Positions 44,636 through 56,892 of a DNA stretch of 64,000 bases are shown here, piece by piece; position 1 is the stretch's first letter, and each line of letters starts with the position of its first letter. Both the position numbers and the translations under genes were made by a program. The stretch comes from Bedellia somnulentella (taxonomy: Eukaryota > Arthropoda > Insecta > Lepidoptera > Bedelliidae): contig OY755177.1 of NCBI GenBank assembly GCA_963576735.1, positions 2,666,001 to 2,730,000 on the forward strand, in the 5' to 3' direction. The notes below the pieces were generated by a model, which saw only the letters and a program-made list of their open reading frames with translations, had not been told where the DNA came from and made no database searches.

Positions 44636-44870
44636 GTGTAGTGTCGGCTTACCACTACCCCATTTCTATCCGCGGGTGGTCGTAAGAGGCTACTAAGGGT
44701 ATTAGGGCTTTTAAAGAATTAGTTGGGCGATGCACTTGGAGACACCCTTTATTTCATAATCTTTTCACCACTCGACTTACAAAAGTGGCTAAGGGTTTTT
44801 TTTAATCTGAATCTCTGGCCTACCCCTTCTTGTTATTTATCGCTGTGAATATATGTATGTATTTATCATA
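44636..44870 (+). mobile_element. SINE A, diverged
   Basis: Head gctgtgtagtgtcggcttac, tail tgaatatatgtatgtat. Its 3' half is part of a local duplication. Confidence 0.82.
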
Positions 44871-45079
44871 TGATCATAGTAAAATCGGAGTTGGACCTCA
44901 TAATTAAATATGTCTGAATATTTCTGGAAGTTATGTATTCTTTCACAAAGTAATGTCAATTGTACTTATGTTTGAAAATGTAGCGTATATTCTGTGACCC
45001 GATTGAAATGCCACAGTCAAAAGCTCAAGTGGTGATCTCGTTACGACATTTTCTTGTTATACTGTTGTCATTATTATTT

Positions 45080-45322
45080 GCTGTGTAGTGTCGGCTTAGA
45101 ATAGCACTACCCCATTTCTTCCGGTGGGTGTACGTAAAAGGCGACTAACGGTATTGGGGCTTTTAAGGGATTTTTGGGCGATGCGGTTGGAGACCCATCA
45201 CCAAGAACCTTTATTTCACCATCTATTCCCTACGCACCTTCCAAAAGTGGCTGAGGAATTTCTAATTCCTTAGCTCTGGCTACCCCTTTCTTGGGATTTA
45301 TAGCCGTGAGTGTGTATATGTA
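45080..45322 (+). mobile_element. SINE A
   Basis: Near-consensus head and body; tail gtgagtgtgtatatgta. Present only in duplication copy 1. Confidence 0.9.
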
Positions 45323-45398
45323 GCATAATTTTCAAATAGCTTATGATGTAGTTTTGTATTCATTTAGCTTTTTAACCTATACTTCATAATTATTATAT

Positions 45399-45643
45399 GC
45401 CGTGTAGTGCCGGCTTAGAATGTCGCTACCCCTTACTACCCACGGGTGTCGTAAGAGGCGACTAAGGGTATTGGGGCTTTTTATTGGATTTTTGGGCGAT
45501 GCGGTTGGGGACCCATCACCAAAAACCTTTATTTTTACCATCTTTTCCCCACTCAACTTCCAAAAGTGGCTGAGGAATTTATAATTCCTTAGCTCTGGTT
45601 ACCCCTTCTAGGGAAATATAGCCGTGAGTATATGTATATGTAT
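45399..45643 (+). mobile_element. SINE A, second subfamily
   Basis: Head gccgtgtagtgccggcttag with gaatgtcgctacccc. tacttcataat occurs at 45380-45390 and 45644-45654. Confidence 0.9.
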
Positions 45644-45644
45644 G

Positions 45645-45770
45645 TACTTCATAATCTTTTCCCCACTCAACTTCCAAAAGTGGCTGAGTGATTTTTATTA
45701 GGAACCTCTGGCTACCCCTTTTACGGATTCATCGCAGTGAGTTTATGCACGTATCTCTGTATGTATTTGT
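45645..45770 (+). mobile_element. SINE A 3' half in duplication copy 2
   Basis: cttttccccactcaacttcc through gcagtgagtttatgcac; no head. Confidence 0.8.
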
Positions 45771-46060
45771 CATAGGATCACAGTAGAATCTGAGTCGGAC
45801 CTCATAATTAAATATGTCTGGATACTTCTGGAAGTTATGTATTCCTTTACAAAGTAATTTCAAGTGTTCTTATGTTTGAAAACGTAGCGTATATTCTGTG
45901 ACCCGATTGAAATGCCACAGTTAAAAGCTCAAGTGGTGATCTCGTTACTACATTTTTTTTGTTATATTGCTGTTATTATAGTACAATTATAATGTTCCAG
46001 CATAATTTTCAAATAGCTTATTATGTGGTTCTATATTCATTTACATTTTTAAGCTAGTTG

Positions 46061-47625
46061 TTGGAATAAATATAAATGAATTGTACAAATGTTCGGTGAT
46101 ACAAATGACAGTATTCGACAGATAGTCTTCTTTGGGTCTTTTCAAACTATACTTGTGATATCCTCTTTATTGGTAAAACAACTGGACGTTTTTATCATGT
46201 TTTTTGTTGTTTATCTTAAATCGACATAGCATGAACACAGTATAATTTTTACAAAACAATAATCTTATTTTCAAGATATTTATACTTGGTTTTAATTCTA
46301 CAACACTCTAACGCCTGTCCAAAGGAGCATACTTAAAAACGGGGATAAAATATATTTTTCTTTAATAACTATTCTCGTAGAATAGTCTTTTCTTTTACTT
46401 CAAAATCACAAAACTCGGCAACATCCTGAGACATCTTTTCTGCCACCCATGGAAAAATAATCTAAGCCACACTACAAAGCTCCTTTTCTGCTTTTATAAA
46501 ATCTTAATTAATGCATCCCTCATACAGCAATGTTCGAAATAGCCATTAAAAACCTCTCGCAATGCAAGCTGTATCGCCGCTTAGCAAACGTTCCGTAATA
46601 CAAACTCGTCTATTGATTTTGAAAAGTAAATGGATTGTTGAAACGGAACGCGGAAATTTGGGAATATCTGTAAAAGGGTCCTTAACGAGATATATTCGTG
46701 ACGAAAATATATAACTTGACACATTCGAAGTGGTACGGTGTCGATGTTTGCCAATCTAAAATTGGTTCGGTGGTAGAGCGACATTTTATATTTAAGACAA
46801 GCCATTTTTCCCAGCGGTTTTAGCAGTCTTTTTCAGCTTGAAATTTATGATGATAGTGGTTGTTGTGTGGTGAAAATATTTTTATAGATACTCCACGTGG
46901 ACCAAAGTAGAGAAGTTTTTTTTTAAATTCTGTTACCAATTCTCTATCAACTCCAACGATCGGTGACTAACTTCTATTTTATTCCCTCACACTTATTAAT
47001 CTATCTGAACAGCTCTTTTTTTTCGAAAGAACTTCCACAGAAATTTTGAATACATATTCGGTAGGTCTGAGAATACGTTTATAAACACTAATTTTTAGAC
47101 TCCTAAGTGGTATATATTTTTATAATATATAATGTCCCGGAAATAATTTATATGGCAAAACAAAATTAGCCAGGTCAGCTAGTCTATTATGCCTAGATAA
47201 TACTTTCGTCGTACTTAAAAGTCGATTTGTAACTCAATGTTTGAAAAGCGATTATAATGAAGAATTGCAAACTGTCTAAACAGAAACATTAATTACCGGT
47301 GAATACCTTCCGAGAGGGTTTCACTGTCCCGTTTGTCCATTACATTCCATTAAGTAATGATGAAATATGACAGCATTGTCACGGACGTCTGGTAGGGGCT
47401 TTAATTGCCCTTAGAGGGGAGATATTGGAGTCCTAGAGACACTCTGGAAAACGACATAAATTGGTGTTGGTTGTGAAGAACTGAAGTGGTTAAAATACAA
47501 ATCAAATAAGAATCAGCGTTGAAGTTTATCTAATAAATACACAGCGCGTTACAAAATCATCTAACTATTAGAATTATTTCAAGTTTACTATATTGTTAAC
47601 GCTTAAAAGATGTCCCATGCACTTA
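46061..47625. other. Unassigned region
   Basis: 1.6 kb without recognised repeats. 46500-46700 and 47280-47460 are fairly complex in sequence. No supported frame. Confidence 0.45.
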
Positions 47626-47799
47626 AAGAGCTTATTCCATTACACTTTGTCGTTGCTGAATTCAGACGTCCTTCGAAGTTACTGCCGCAGACGCTTGTTA
47701 TTCCACTACACAAATTTCAGTTTGAACGTTATTCCACTAGTCTGAATTCAGATTCTGTGGCTTTCAGACGTCTTCAGTCAGACAAATGGAATAAGCTCT
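47626..47799. mobile_element. MITE family J, copy 1
   Basis: Ends AAGAGCTTATTCCATT and AATGGAATAAGCTCT with TTA on both sides. Interior nearly identical to 52445-52616. A 3-bp TWA-type duplication suggests PIF/Harbinger. Confidence 0.8.
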
Positions 47800-48021
47800 T
47801 TATTTTACTTTGGTATAGAAATAAAGAAACATTTGTTTTTATTACATTTGATTTGATTTCGATAAATTTTAGTATATTTAGTGTAACGAACTTTAATATC
47901 TATGGTTTATTTGTGTGCGGTGAATAATTTAAATATATATTGTTATAGAGGTAAAAACCGATAGACAAAAGTGACGAATAACCGAGTCTTATTAATTTAT
48001 AGTATACATTTTTATTAACAA
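47800..48021. other. Unassigned spacer
   Basis: AT-rich, nothing recognised. Confidence 0.5.
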
Positions 48022-48796
48022 CTAGCCTTTTGCCCGCGACTACGTCCGCGTGGACTACATTTTGTTGCATCCAGTTTACATAAAAAATACCAAAACACTA
48101 TCTTAACTTCTGTTTTTTTATTAGTTGTAATAGATATAAAGAACATTGAGGCTTTTTAAGTGATTATTGGGCGATGCAGTTGGAGACCCGTTTGACTACC
48201 TTTTCTCCATTCAACTTCCAAAAGTGGCTAAAGAATTACTATCTCTGAAGCTTTGGCTACCCTTTTCTGGGATTTATAGCCGTTAGTGATGATTGATAGA
48301 TGAATTTCATATATTCCTTTTTGTATAACAGTCAATCGCATCTGATTTAAAAATTTTAGATACAGAGATGTTAATAATCTCTATACCAATATATATATGT
48401 ACTTGATATTTCATAAGAATCATGAATCCAACCATTTGGTACCAAGTTTATAAGTCAAATCCAATGTCTAATTCCTCGGATCTGGCTACCCCTTATACAG
48501 GCATTTATAGCCGTGAGTTTATGAATGTATGTATGTTTCTAAGTTCATAAATGAGAATATCTTTAGTAAGTATATATAGCAGTAAAACCCTTGCAAAATC
48601 CGGGATAAATGATGATGCCAAATTTGATTAAGATCCGTTAGGTAGAATCAACGTGATGACCGGACATACAGACAGACATTTTTTTCAAAAAGCACAAACT
48701 GTCTTCGGTATCGAAAATAAAACATATTCCACCGGTTTTCATTTTTTTTCTTTAATGTACAGTTTTGACCTCGGTACAGTATTATTATAGTATAGT
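48022..48796 (-). mobile_element. Helitron family C, copy 2
   Basis: CTAG at 48022-48025 beside gcccgcgactacgtccgcgt; 5' side ends near 48796 (TATACTATAATAATACTG, first bases altered). It has lost the tRNA-like segment and contains SINE A pieces at about 48140-48290 and 48470-48540. Confidence 0.75.
48140..48290 (+). mobile_element. SINE A piece inside Helitron C2
   Basis: gaggctttttaagtgattat through gggatttatagccgtta. The same piece is in Helitron C3 at 60530-60660. Confidence 0.8.
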
Positions 48797-48823
48797 TATA
48801 CTTTTGTTCTTCCTAACTTCCTA

Positions 48824-48988
48824 ACAAAACGGCGATAGGCCTGCCCCCTATCACGTGAGTACACTGTCTAAGCAAAACGTGGGTACCTTCTCTGGAAACC
48901 AGATGGCGCTTGCCATGTGAGTTCAGAAGTATTGGCACCTCTGCCAACCCCTTCGGGGATAAACGGCGTGAACGTTTATGTTTATGTA
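48824..48988 (+). mobile_element. SINE K, 3' half
   Basis: acaaaacggcgataggcctg through cggcgtgaacgtttatg, directly after Helitron C2. Confidence 0.85.
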
Positions 48989-49124
48989 TATGTTGTTCTT
49001 CCTAATTCCTAAGCAGCCTCAATTTGTGTCTATATTATATGTGTTCTGTGCCATTTTTGACTCATAGCGGAAGCGAATGACAGCGGGTATTTTTTTAGTG
49101 TGCAGAGAGATTCTGACAGACTTA

Positions 49125-49342
49125 GGGCCAGTTTTTTGATCCGTGGTTAACTCAACAATTTGTTAAATATCGTAACTATTAGTTAGATATCAGCAAAATG
49201 CATTTTTTGACCCGTGGTTAGAGTAACTAATGGTCAAATATCGAACCAAAATGGATTTACGATTTAAATACTGGTTAGTCATTTAACTATAGTCAATGTA
49301 ACAAATGGTTATATTTTTAACTCCGGATCAAAAAACTGGCCC
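49125..49342. mobile_element. PIF/Harbinger-like MITE, 218 bp
   Basis: Perfect 19-bp TIR GGGCCAGTTTTTTGATCCG with TTA on both sides (49122-49124, 49343-49345). The interior repeats gtggttaa/actaa words. Confidence 0.88.
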
Positions 49343-49345
49343 TTA

Positions 49346-52257
49346 GTATGAATAAACTTTCAGTTTCTCATTTCTCACGTGAAATTCTTGATTTCACATG
49401 CTTTATACCATCCAATTTTGTTTGAATAATTAGACAGTTTTCACTGATCACGTGATATTATTCCTATCACATGCTATAACGCCAGAATAATGTTTGTGAT
49501 GAATCGTCAAGTGAAATTAAACATGCAAAGGCACCCTCTTAAAGAACTTGGAAAGAAGTAAAATGGATTTGTATTCGTATTCTTAAGCTGCGATGCCATT
49601 TACTTGGAATTTTAATTAATTCAACGACTTGAACATCGTTAAGACCTGAAGTTTTTCTGATTTTCTTTCTTTAAGGAAAAAGTGTTCTCAATACTTTACT
49701 GGCTCGTTCCTACTAACTTGGCGCAAAATGTTTAAATATGAAATACAATTTTACATATTTTTTTATGTTTTGAATATACTTTTCGAATTATTATGTAACT
49801 TTCAGGATCTGAAAAAAAATATTTTGCTAAGTTTGTTATTTACACAAAAAAATTATTTCCAACGTTGTCTAATATCACAACACCAGATTTTTTCACTCAG
49901 ATCGTTCCATTTTAATGTTAAAACCAAATTTTATTTGACCCGCGTCGAGCGTAACACCGTTAATATTGAATATTATAAAAACCGTTTAAAACAATTAGCC
50001 GCTGGGTTTGAATAATTTTACCGAAACCCAACATTTGCGGCCCAGGATCGTTGTCAAAAAGGATATCAGTTAATTTTCGAAAGCACAATTCGGTTCAGTT
50101 ATGGCCCCGGAAAAATTGGCCGGGACCAAATTGAATTCCAAATTAAACGATTGTCGGGACAAATTTGAATCTCGCAGGAATCGGAACGTATTCAGATTGA
50201 ATAACTTGAAGCTTGTCATTTATTCTATTATGCAGACGCTGCCTTTTTCAGCTGGTTGATTCTGTAATAGAATTCTCATTTATGGCTCTTTGTTTTCGCT
50301 CCGGCACGGCGAAGAGGTTGTCTGCATTATAACCGTTATCAATACGGAGAATGTACCTAATTTAAATTTGATCAAAGGTTTCTTTGAAGTTGGTGCAAGC
50401 AGCGCTTTTTGGATGCGAGGTTTTGCTGTTTAATTAATACTGAGTGAGATTTTTCGCTTGATATTCTTATGGCAAGTTTAATATTTTAAGTTTAATTCTA
50501 TGAATATACCTTGGTGTTATTATTGGTATTGTTACTTTTTAAACGTTAAAATATAAATTTATAATTTATTGCTAGCACTTTCATTTTAACTCTATCTCCA
50601 GAACTATTAGGTAAGGTAAGAAGATGTTAGGCGTGTAAGCTTTAAATATTATTATGCCACTGATATTTCCTAAAATTTATGAAATTAATATTTGTGATTT
50701 AATTGTATAAACTTAAACACGCTTGCGCTTTATTTCAATTTAAGAATCCAAATCCTTAGTTTATACAAATAGTGTTTAAACAATCGCGTGTTAATTTTAA
50801 ATTATCCTTGGACTAGAACTCACTGTCCGAATTTGATCACTACTACTATACCCTTTGTAGAAGATTATCTTAAACAAACCAAACAAAAGTAAATTTCCTA
50901 CTAAAAGACTTAAACAAGTCTCATGTTTAACGAAGAGAGAAAATTTTACAGCAAAACACAAAATGCTAAACAACCAAAACAATTTTCCTCTAAACAGCAA
51001 AATCCGAGAACCTGTCCTGAAAGCACGTACCAACGTTTAACAAACGATTCACTAGCTAATTACGGAATGTAACAAAGAGAACAATACAACCAAAGAGGGG
51101 TAACTATTAGATACCTTCCCTGAAGCTGATTCCGTCAATCCTATATTATATACACTATCTCCGTCTAAATCGAAGGATAGAATGAGATAGGAAAGAGTAG
51201 ATGAAGCGAAACGGTATATTTTAATTCGGATAACGTTCTCAGGTAATGGGCGAAACCTCTTCTAATCCTTAGTTATTTTCCGGTCCCTTGTCGGTGTTAT
51301 CCCTTATTTGGACACCGGAGCGCTGTTCACAATGGACGGTTTCAGGGGTTCGGTTTCGTGTAGGAAGCGTCGTGTTTGATCCAGGTTCTAGTTGTATTTA
51401 ACATTTAATGAAATATAATTTTGTCTTGAATGCGTGATGATAAGATTCTAGTGATTTCCGCTTTTGAAAAAAAACTCGTTTAATCTAAAAGGTATTTGAA
51501 GTTGGCAAAAGTTTTCTTTCTTACATTATTCATGAAATAGTCATTCAGTAATTGAAATTCTTCAGGCATTTTTGGAAGTTTTTGGGAGAAAAAATGGTAA
51601 AATTAAGGTTGGTTGGTGCAGGGTAGAAACAAGTGCAATTAGTTATCATTCATATTTTAACAAACGGGTTTTAGGTTTCCCTTGTGTTTTAAAATTACTC
51701 GATCCCATCTCTTTGAGTACTTAGCAACTAAAGCCTGAGATTTTTAACATTTCACTTCCAAAAACTCCAATACTATACTACCTCGTTTAGTGAGCCACTG
51801 AGAAACTAAACTAAAAGGAGAACTAAGCAGCTTATTGTAAAATATAACAGTTTGAAAAATATACTCTATACCATTCTGAAATCCCTTTTATATCGCCATC
51901 AAGGTATATTCATTCACTGTTTCATAAGTAAAAATAGCGGAAAAACGTAAAAATCTCGTTTTTCCTAACTCGATGTTCTACCCTTTGCCTCTGCCCTGCG
52001 GGACCACCCTAACAGATTTGCAAGACTGATGTTCACTCTTTCCCTTTATTTTTATTGATTAGATAAACCAAACGTGTTTTGAGGGTATTCACTTTATTTT
52101 CATTCAATACGATATCAAATAAACGAGGTGCAGTTTATGAAGACTTTGATTCATAAAATATTATTAGGTGGATCTTCGTTTCTCATGAATAACTGATAAG
52201 GAATCATATAATATTATCAGAGTTATTTTTGTATTAAACTTAAAATTAATTTATAAT
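49346..52257. other. Longest repeat-poor stretch
   Basis: 2.9 kb with almost no repeat. A weak SINE A-like scrap sits near 51565-51620. Complex blocks at 50010-50200 and 51100-51370 (tccggtcccttgtcggtgtt). Frames of 78-95 residues (49728-50015, 50797-51033) show no recognisable family. Best place to look for a host regulatory element or a small exon. Confidence 0.45.
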
Positions 52258-52395
52258 ACATACATACATTGGGAAGGCAGAGACTATCGATCGCCAATTT
52301 GTACGATCCTGACAAACCTCTCTAGCTTCGTTTACATCCAACAACCTTTTCAGACATGCTCTTTTATTATTTGTCCGAAGAATGAAGAATAAAAT
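52258..52395 (-). mobile_element. LINE B 3' end
   Basis: atacatacattgggaaggca, gagactatcgatcgccaatt, ctctctagcttcgtttacat and tgctcttttattatttgtcc. Confidence 0.78.
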
Positions 52396-52444
52396 AGTAA
52401 TTTATATTAATTAGTTTAAATAGTAGCAGAGTGAGGAACCGTAA

Positions 52445-52616
52445 AGAGCTTATTCCATTACACTTTGTCGTTGCTGAATTCAGACGTCCTTCGAAGTTAC
52501 TGCCGCAGACGCTTGTTATTCCACTACACAAATTTCAGTTTGAACGTTATTCCACTAGTCTGAATTCAGATTCTGTGGCTTTCAGACGTCTTCATTCACA
52601 CAAATGGAATAAGCTC
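52445..52616. mobile_element. MITE family J, copy 2
   Basis: TAA on both sides (52442-52444, 52617-52619) and the same termini as 47626. Only a few differences between the two copies by eye. Confidence 0.82.
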
Positions 52617-52709
52617 TAAGTTATTATTTTTGACTGAATAGTGACTATTATGCGTGACTTTAACAGGCTATACTTACTGCGTTTTGAATTTATAAGAAAA
52701 CCTAGTGTG

Positions 52710-52946
52710 TGGCGCGTAGTGTCGGCTTAGAATAACACTAACCCATTTCTATCCGTAAGAGGCGACTAAGGATATTGGGGCTTTTTAAGAAATTTTTGGG
52801 CGATGTGGTTGGAGACCCATTACCAACTAACTTTATTTTACCATCTTTTCCCCACTCAACTTCCAAAAGTGGCTAAGGAATTTCTTGTTACGAAGCTCTG
52901 GCTACCCCTTCTAGGGATTTATAGCCGTGAGTATATGTATGTATAT
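52710..52946 (+). mobile_element. SINE A
   Basis: Head ggcgcgtagtgtcggcttag, tail gagtatatgtatgtata; lacks ggtgggtgtac. Confidence 0.88.
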
Positions 52947-53424
52947 AGGAATACCTACTTCATACTACATAGCCTGCTACACGACCAAGCATACATTCCC
53001 AAATAGTTTAGTTAATTGTGAACAGAAACCTCGTAGCTTCAGTTGCTAAAGTATAATAAAGTAAAGTAAAGTATGTAGGTAGTACATACGACACTAATAA
53101 CATTCCCTTCGCCTGGAAAGTCACTAGTAATTTCGTTCAACTAGCTCTTAACCGACTTCAAAAAAAACGAGCGTTCTCGATTCGACCGCATTTTTATGAC
53201 TGTTCGCCGATTACTTAGTCAATTATGTATTGATTTTGATGTATGAATTGATTTTGATTATCCCATTATGAAATTGAATCTTAGTGGACTTAATGTTACT
53301 AACGATGTACTGTTAGTCTGAGTCGACATTAGTATAAAAGAAAATAGTCAAGAAAGATAACGCATGTATCCCCAATCCCAATGAGAGGTTTTCTTTTTGA
53401 GAAATAAAAAAACAACATAGTTCC
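52947..53424. other. Unassigned spacer
   Basis: No gene or repeat recognised. Confidence 0.5.
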
Positions 53425-53682
53425 CTAGAGCTCTGTAGATGGCGTTGATGTAACTACGTTACTTACTTCAAACTTTTTTCGTGGCGTCAGTCGTGTTGCT
53501 ACAATAATTTCGCCAATGTCAACTTTAAAAACATGTGTCACATCACCATGTACCCATTGCGCTTTACGATTTTCATCTTTAGGAAAAAGATGTATTCGTT
53601 CATTTTTACATAAATCTACAAGGCACAGACTCCTCTTCTTTTTTTCTAGGGACATTTTCTTTTTGGCGAGTGAAAACAACAA
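53425..53682 (-). pseudogene. Possible THAP-domain fragment
   Basis: An 85-residue frame. From residue 10 it reads MSLEKKKRSLCLVDLCKNER and IHLFPKDENRKAQWV. A C-x4-C pair followed by a LFPKD...W segment is the layout of the first half of a THAP zinc-binding domain, found in P-element transposases and in host regulators. The expected later C-x2-H pair and AVPTIF-type end are not visible, and the remainder is unlike THAP. tagatggcg at 53436 and cgccatcta at 53867 lie in opposite orientation around it and might mark element ends. Could equally be chance; low confidence. Confidence 0.35.
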
Positions 53683-54181
53683 AAATAATGTTAAATATAA
53701 ATACCGTCTTTGTTTATTTACTTTTAAGCTATCTTGGGTTAAACTGATATTTATTTAGACTTTCAAATCAGAACGTTTTTATGTACGTTCCGTTTTACGA
53801 TATCATTACATCCAAGTGTGAAGAACGTTCTGTTCCTACCAGTAACATAGCAAGTCTGGCGCCATCTATCCTGAGAACAGGGAAGAAGAAAAAAAGAAAA
53901 AATGGAAAACCTCTCATTGAATTCCAAATACAGAATATGATTTTCCAACGAGTGATTCTGTGAATCAGACATCCTAAAGAAATAAAAAAAAAAATGTCTT
54001 TGACTTTGACAAAGAGTTGTCTTTAGTGTCATATTTAAAAGTCGAAATATTTATTATACTGCAAACGACATAAAAATGTGCGGGTCTGAGGTAAAGTATT
54101 AAATTGAAAAAAAAAGTACGTTTACATCTTACACATTTACACTTCAAACTTGATTGCACATTTTATTTATTTATTTATTCA
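53683..54181. other. Unassigned spacer
   Basis: AT-rich; ends in TTTA repeats (about 54160-54178). No gene recognised. Confidence 0.45.
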
Positions 54182-55136
54182 CTAGTGGATCGTCCCAGCT
54201 TCGCACGGGTAGCGTTGTTTTTTTAAATATCTGAGGTTTCTTTCTTCAGTCACTGCTCAAGCATTGTGAAATTCAGCGCAATGTTTTCAATTTATTAAAT
54301 TTATAGCACTCCCTAAACAGTGTAGTTTGGTGATTTTAAATGCGCTTTGATGAACGGTTCAGTATTTCCGTTTAATAGCAAATTTTGAAATAAAACGCTA
54401 TGAAGTATTTATAACAATCTAAAAAATTAATCATTACTTTTTGTAGGATGCAACTACTGGCGCCATCTAGTATGTTATATGTAAATTAGTAACGATTTGG
54501 TTTTGATCACGGGCGCGATGGCTTATTTTATGTATAATTTCGGTGTTTATCTACCGATTTCTATGTTTCTTTTTTTATTGAATAGGTAATAATGTAACCT
54601 TTTTTAAATTTGGGATGAGTGAGAGGTTTACAAACGTAAGAGTAAACAAATATAATCAGAATGATCCGAACTGCTAAGCTATCAGGAATTACAGGTGTTA
54701 TTGTGAGTCAACCGTAAAAGATAGACATAAACTGCTGAGAATTTTTTTTTTAGATAATTTTATGAAGAATATTTCCGTCACACATAATTTCTATGTAAGT
54801 TTAACCATTGGGGCTGCACACGCGACGGAAGCTTAAAAATGTAGTAACTTCTCCCGTTTTCCCAAAATTTCCCAAAATTCCCCTTTACTACTCTGTTGGG
54901 AAGTATGCAAAAACCTGCGCAGGTGTATGAAGAATAATTGTACCAAGTTTCGTTAAAATCCGTCGAGTAGTTTTTGTTTCCATAAGGAACATACAAACCG
55001 ACAGACAGACAGACAAAAATTTTACTGATTGCATTTTTGGCATCAGTATCGATCCCTAATCACCACCTGATGGTTATTTTGAAAATATATTTCATGTACA
55101 GAATTGACCTCTCTACAGATTTATTATAAGTATAGA
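54182..55136 (-). mobile_element. Helitron family E
   Basis: CTAG at 54182-54185 beside gatcgtcccagcttcgcacg; minus-strand 5' end TCTATACTTATAATAAATCT at 55136. Body shows CAGACAGACAGAC and a contig of Helitron-type 5' sequence. No helicase remnant. The base right of the 5' end is not the expected one, so the right edge may be off by one. Confidence 0.72.
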
Positions 55137-55999
55137 AGATTATTGCGATGCATGTGTCAAAATCTGCACTATGATATATTCAATCTTCCTTAAATGTCAA
55201 CAAAACACTTATCTAACCTTTCGTAAAACGGTGGATATGTGTTTTTGTGTAAGTTTTCTCTGCATACAAACCTGCTTATATATACTTGATTCCACAAACG
55301 TGCATGACCTTTAAGCCACGAAAACTCATACTACGATTTGTTTATTTGAAAAACACAGAAATCTGGAGTGTAAATAATTAAAAAGCATTTGCGAAAAGTC
55401 AACTGGGCGCTTCCTAACTGAAAATGTATAAGTAAGACTAAAAAGCTGTCAGAATTGTACAAAGAAGCAATCGATAATCTCTGTCTACCCTGTTTTACCA
55501 GCGCGGTGTTCAAGTTAGAGTATTATAGAGTGAGCTACAAGCAATGCACTCAGATAACAGATAATGCTAATCCAACACAAACTACTCAGCTAATGTTCCG
55601 AGTTTCCGCCTCGTCTGCAATGGGCAGCTTAACTATTACCCAACTATTCCAGATTAATTAATTTTAACTGATAGCTGTTTCTAGCTTGAAAGCGCTGTTG
55701 TTGGATGCCAGGTGACGGTTTATGTTTCAATGGGATTTGTTTAGAAAATATTTTTGGTGAACTTAGACAGTTAGCGCTATATTTTGGTTTAGATAAACAT
55801 TTATCAAGTCTAGCAAGTTTTGAATAGCTATAACTACATTCAATAATGTTAAATTGCTACTTGAAATAATGGTTTTTAAATTGAAATAAATTACTTATTC
55901 CTAACACCTAACCGTGTGTGAAACTGAGAAGTCTTTTATATTTCAAGCAAAAATGTTTCGTAATTAGAAGACGACTTATTCTTAAACTCCGAAAAGTGT
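55137..55999. other. Spacer with a LINE B scrap
   Basis: 55440-55497 (gaattgtacaaagaagcaat, cgataatctctgtctaccc) matches LINE B. The rest is unassigned. Confidence 0.45.
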
Positions 56000-56165
56000 T
56001 ATCAAGAGCTGAAGTATCAGCAATTCCTTAGCTACTGTAAGAAGTTGAATGTCTTAGTAGAAATTAAGAGCATCCCAAAAATATCTTTATAAACCCCTGA
56101 TCCTTCAGTCTCATCTACCTACTACTACAAGATATATAATAATGCTATTCTTAATCCAAACTACA
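56000..56165 (-). mobile_element. SINE A, strongly decayed
   Basis: caattccttagctactgtaa, aagttgaatg, cccaaaaatatctttataaa, gctattcttaatcc retain SINE A order. Confidence 0.5.
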
Positions 56166-56419
56166 TGGCAAATCGTCACTCATCCTTCCAATATCAGTTT
56201 GCACAAGTCAAATGACAAGTTTGTATGAATCCATATCCCGAACTTATTATTCAGGCAGCGTCCACCAAGTCGCGTCGAGTTGACTTCGCAAACTATCGGT
56301 TTGGTGTCAATCGCTTACTGTTGCTCGCGAATCGTACTTGGCTAATAAAACTGACAATATTATTGATATATTGACAATCATTCTATTCAAAGGGACGAGA
56401 AAGTATCAATTAGTACATA

Positions 56420-56572
56420 CAATACTTTTATATACTCACGGCTATAAATCCCTTAACAAGGTAGCTAGAGCTTTGAAATGATAATTTCCTCAGCCACTTT
56501 TGGAAGTAGATTGGGGAAAAGATAATAATAAACGTTTTTGGTGACGGGTCTCCAACCACTATCAATTAGTAT
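56420..56572 (-). mobile_element. SINE A, 5'-truncated
   Basis: atactcacggctataaatcc through gacgggtctccaaccac. Confidence 0.82.
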
Positions 56573-56629
56573 TTAGATATTATTATAAATTTACATCAAA
56601 AATAACATACATACAATTTATTTTTTTTG

Positions 56630-56868
56630 CTGTGTCGGCTTAGAATAACACTACCCCATTTCTTGCAGTGGGTGTAAGTAAGAGGCGATAAACGGTATTG
56701 GGGGCTTTTAAGGGATTTTTGGGCGATGCGGTTGGAGACCCATCACCAACAACCTTTATTCCACCTCCTTTTCCCCACGCAACTTCTAAAATGGCTGAGG
56801 AATTTCTGATTCCTTAGCTCTGGCATTCCCCCTCAAGGGGTTCATAGCCGTGAGTACATGTATGTATG
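56630..56868 (+). mobile_element. SINE A
   Basis: Head gctgtgtcggcttagaataa (gtagt missing), tail gccgtgagtacatgtatg. Head to head with the 56420 copy. Confidence 0.9.
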
Positions 56869-56892
56869 TATAATTTTACCATGATTTTCTTT

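Larger units (their letters stand above)
44750..46060. repeat. Local direct duplication, unit about 0.9 kb
   Basis: 44750-45395 and 45645-46060 share SINE A 3' sequence and then single-copy sequence in order: acctcataattaaatatgtc, tggaagttatgtattc, gtagcgtatattctgtgacc, agctcaagtggtgatctcgt, gcataattttcaaatagctt. A SINE A at 45080 interrupts only the first copy, so it arrived after the duplication. Confidence 0.88.

Noticed and set aside
47610..47927. 105-residue frame repeated in part at 52431-52619
   Set aside because: The similarity is MITE family J, a TIR element; the reading frame is incidental.
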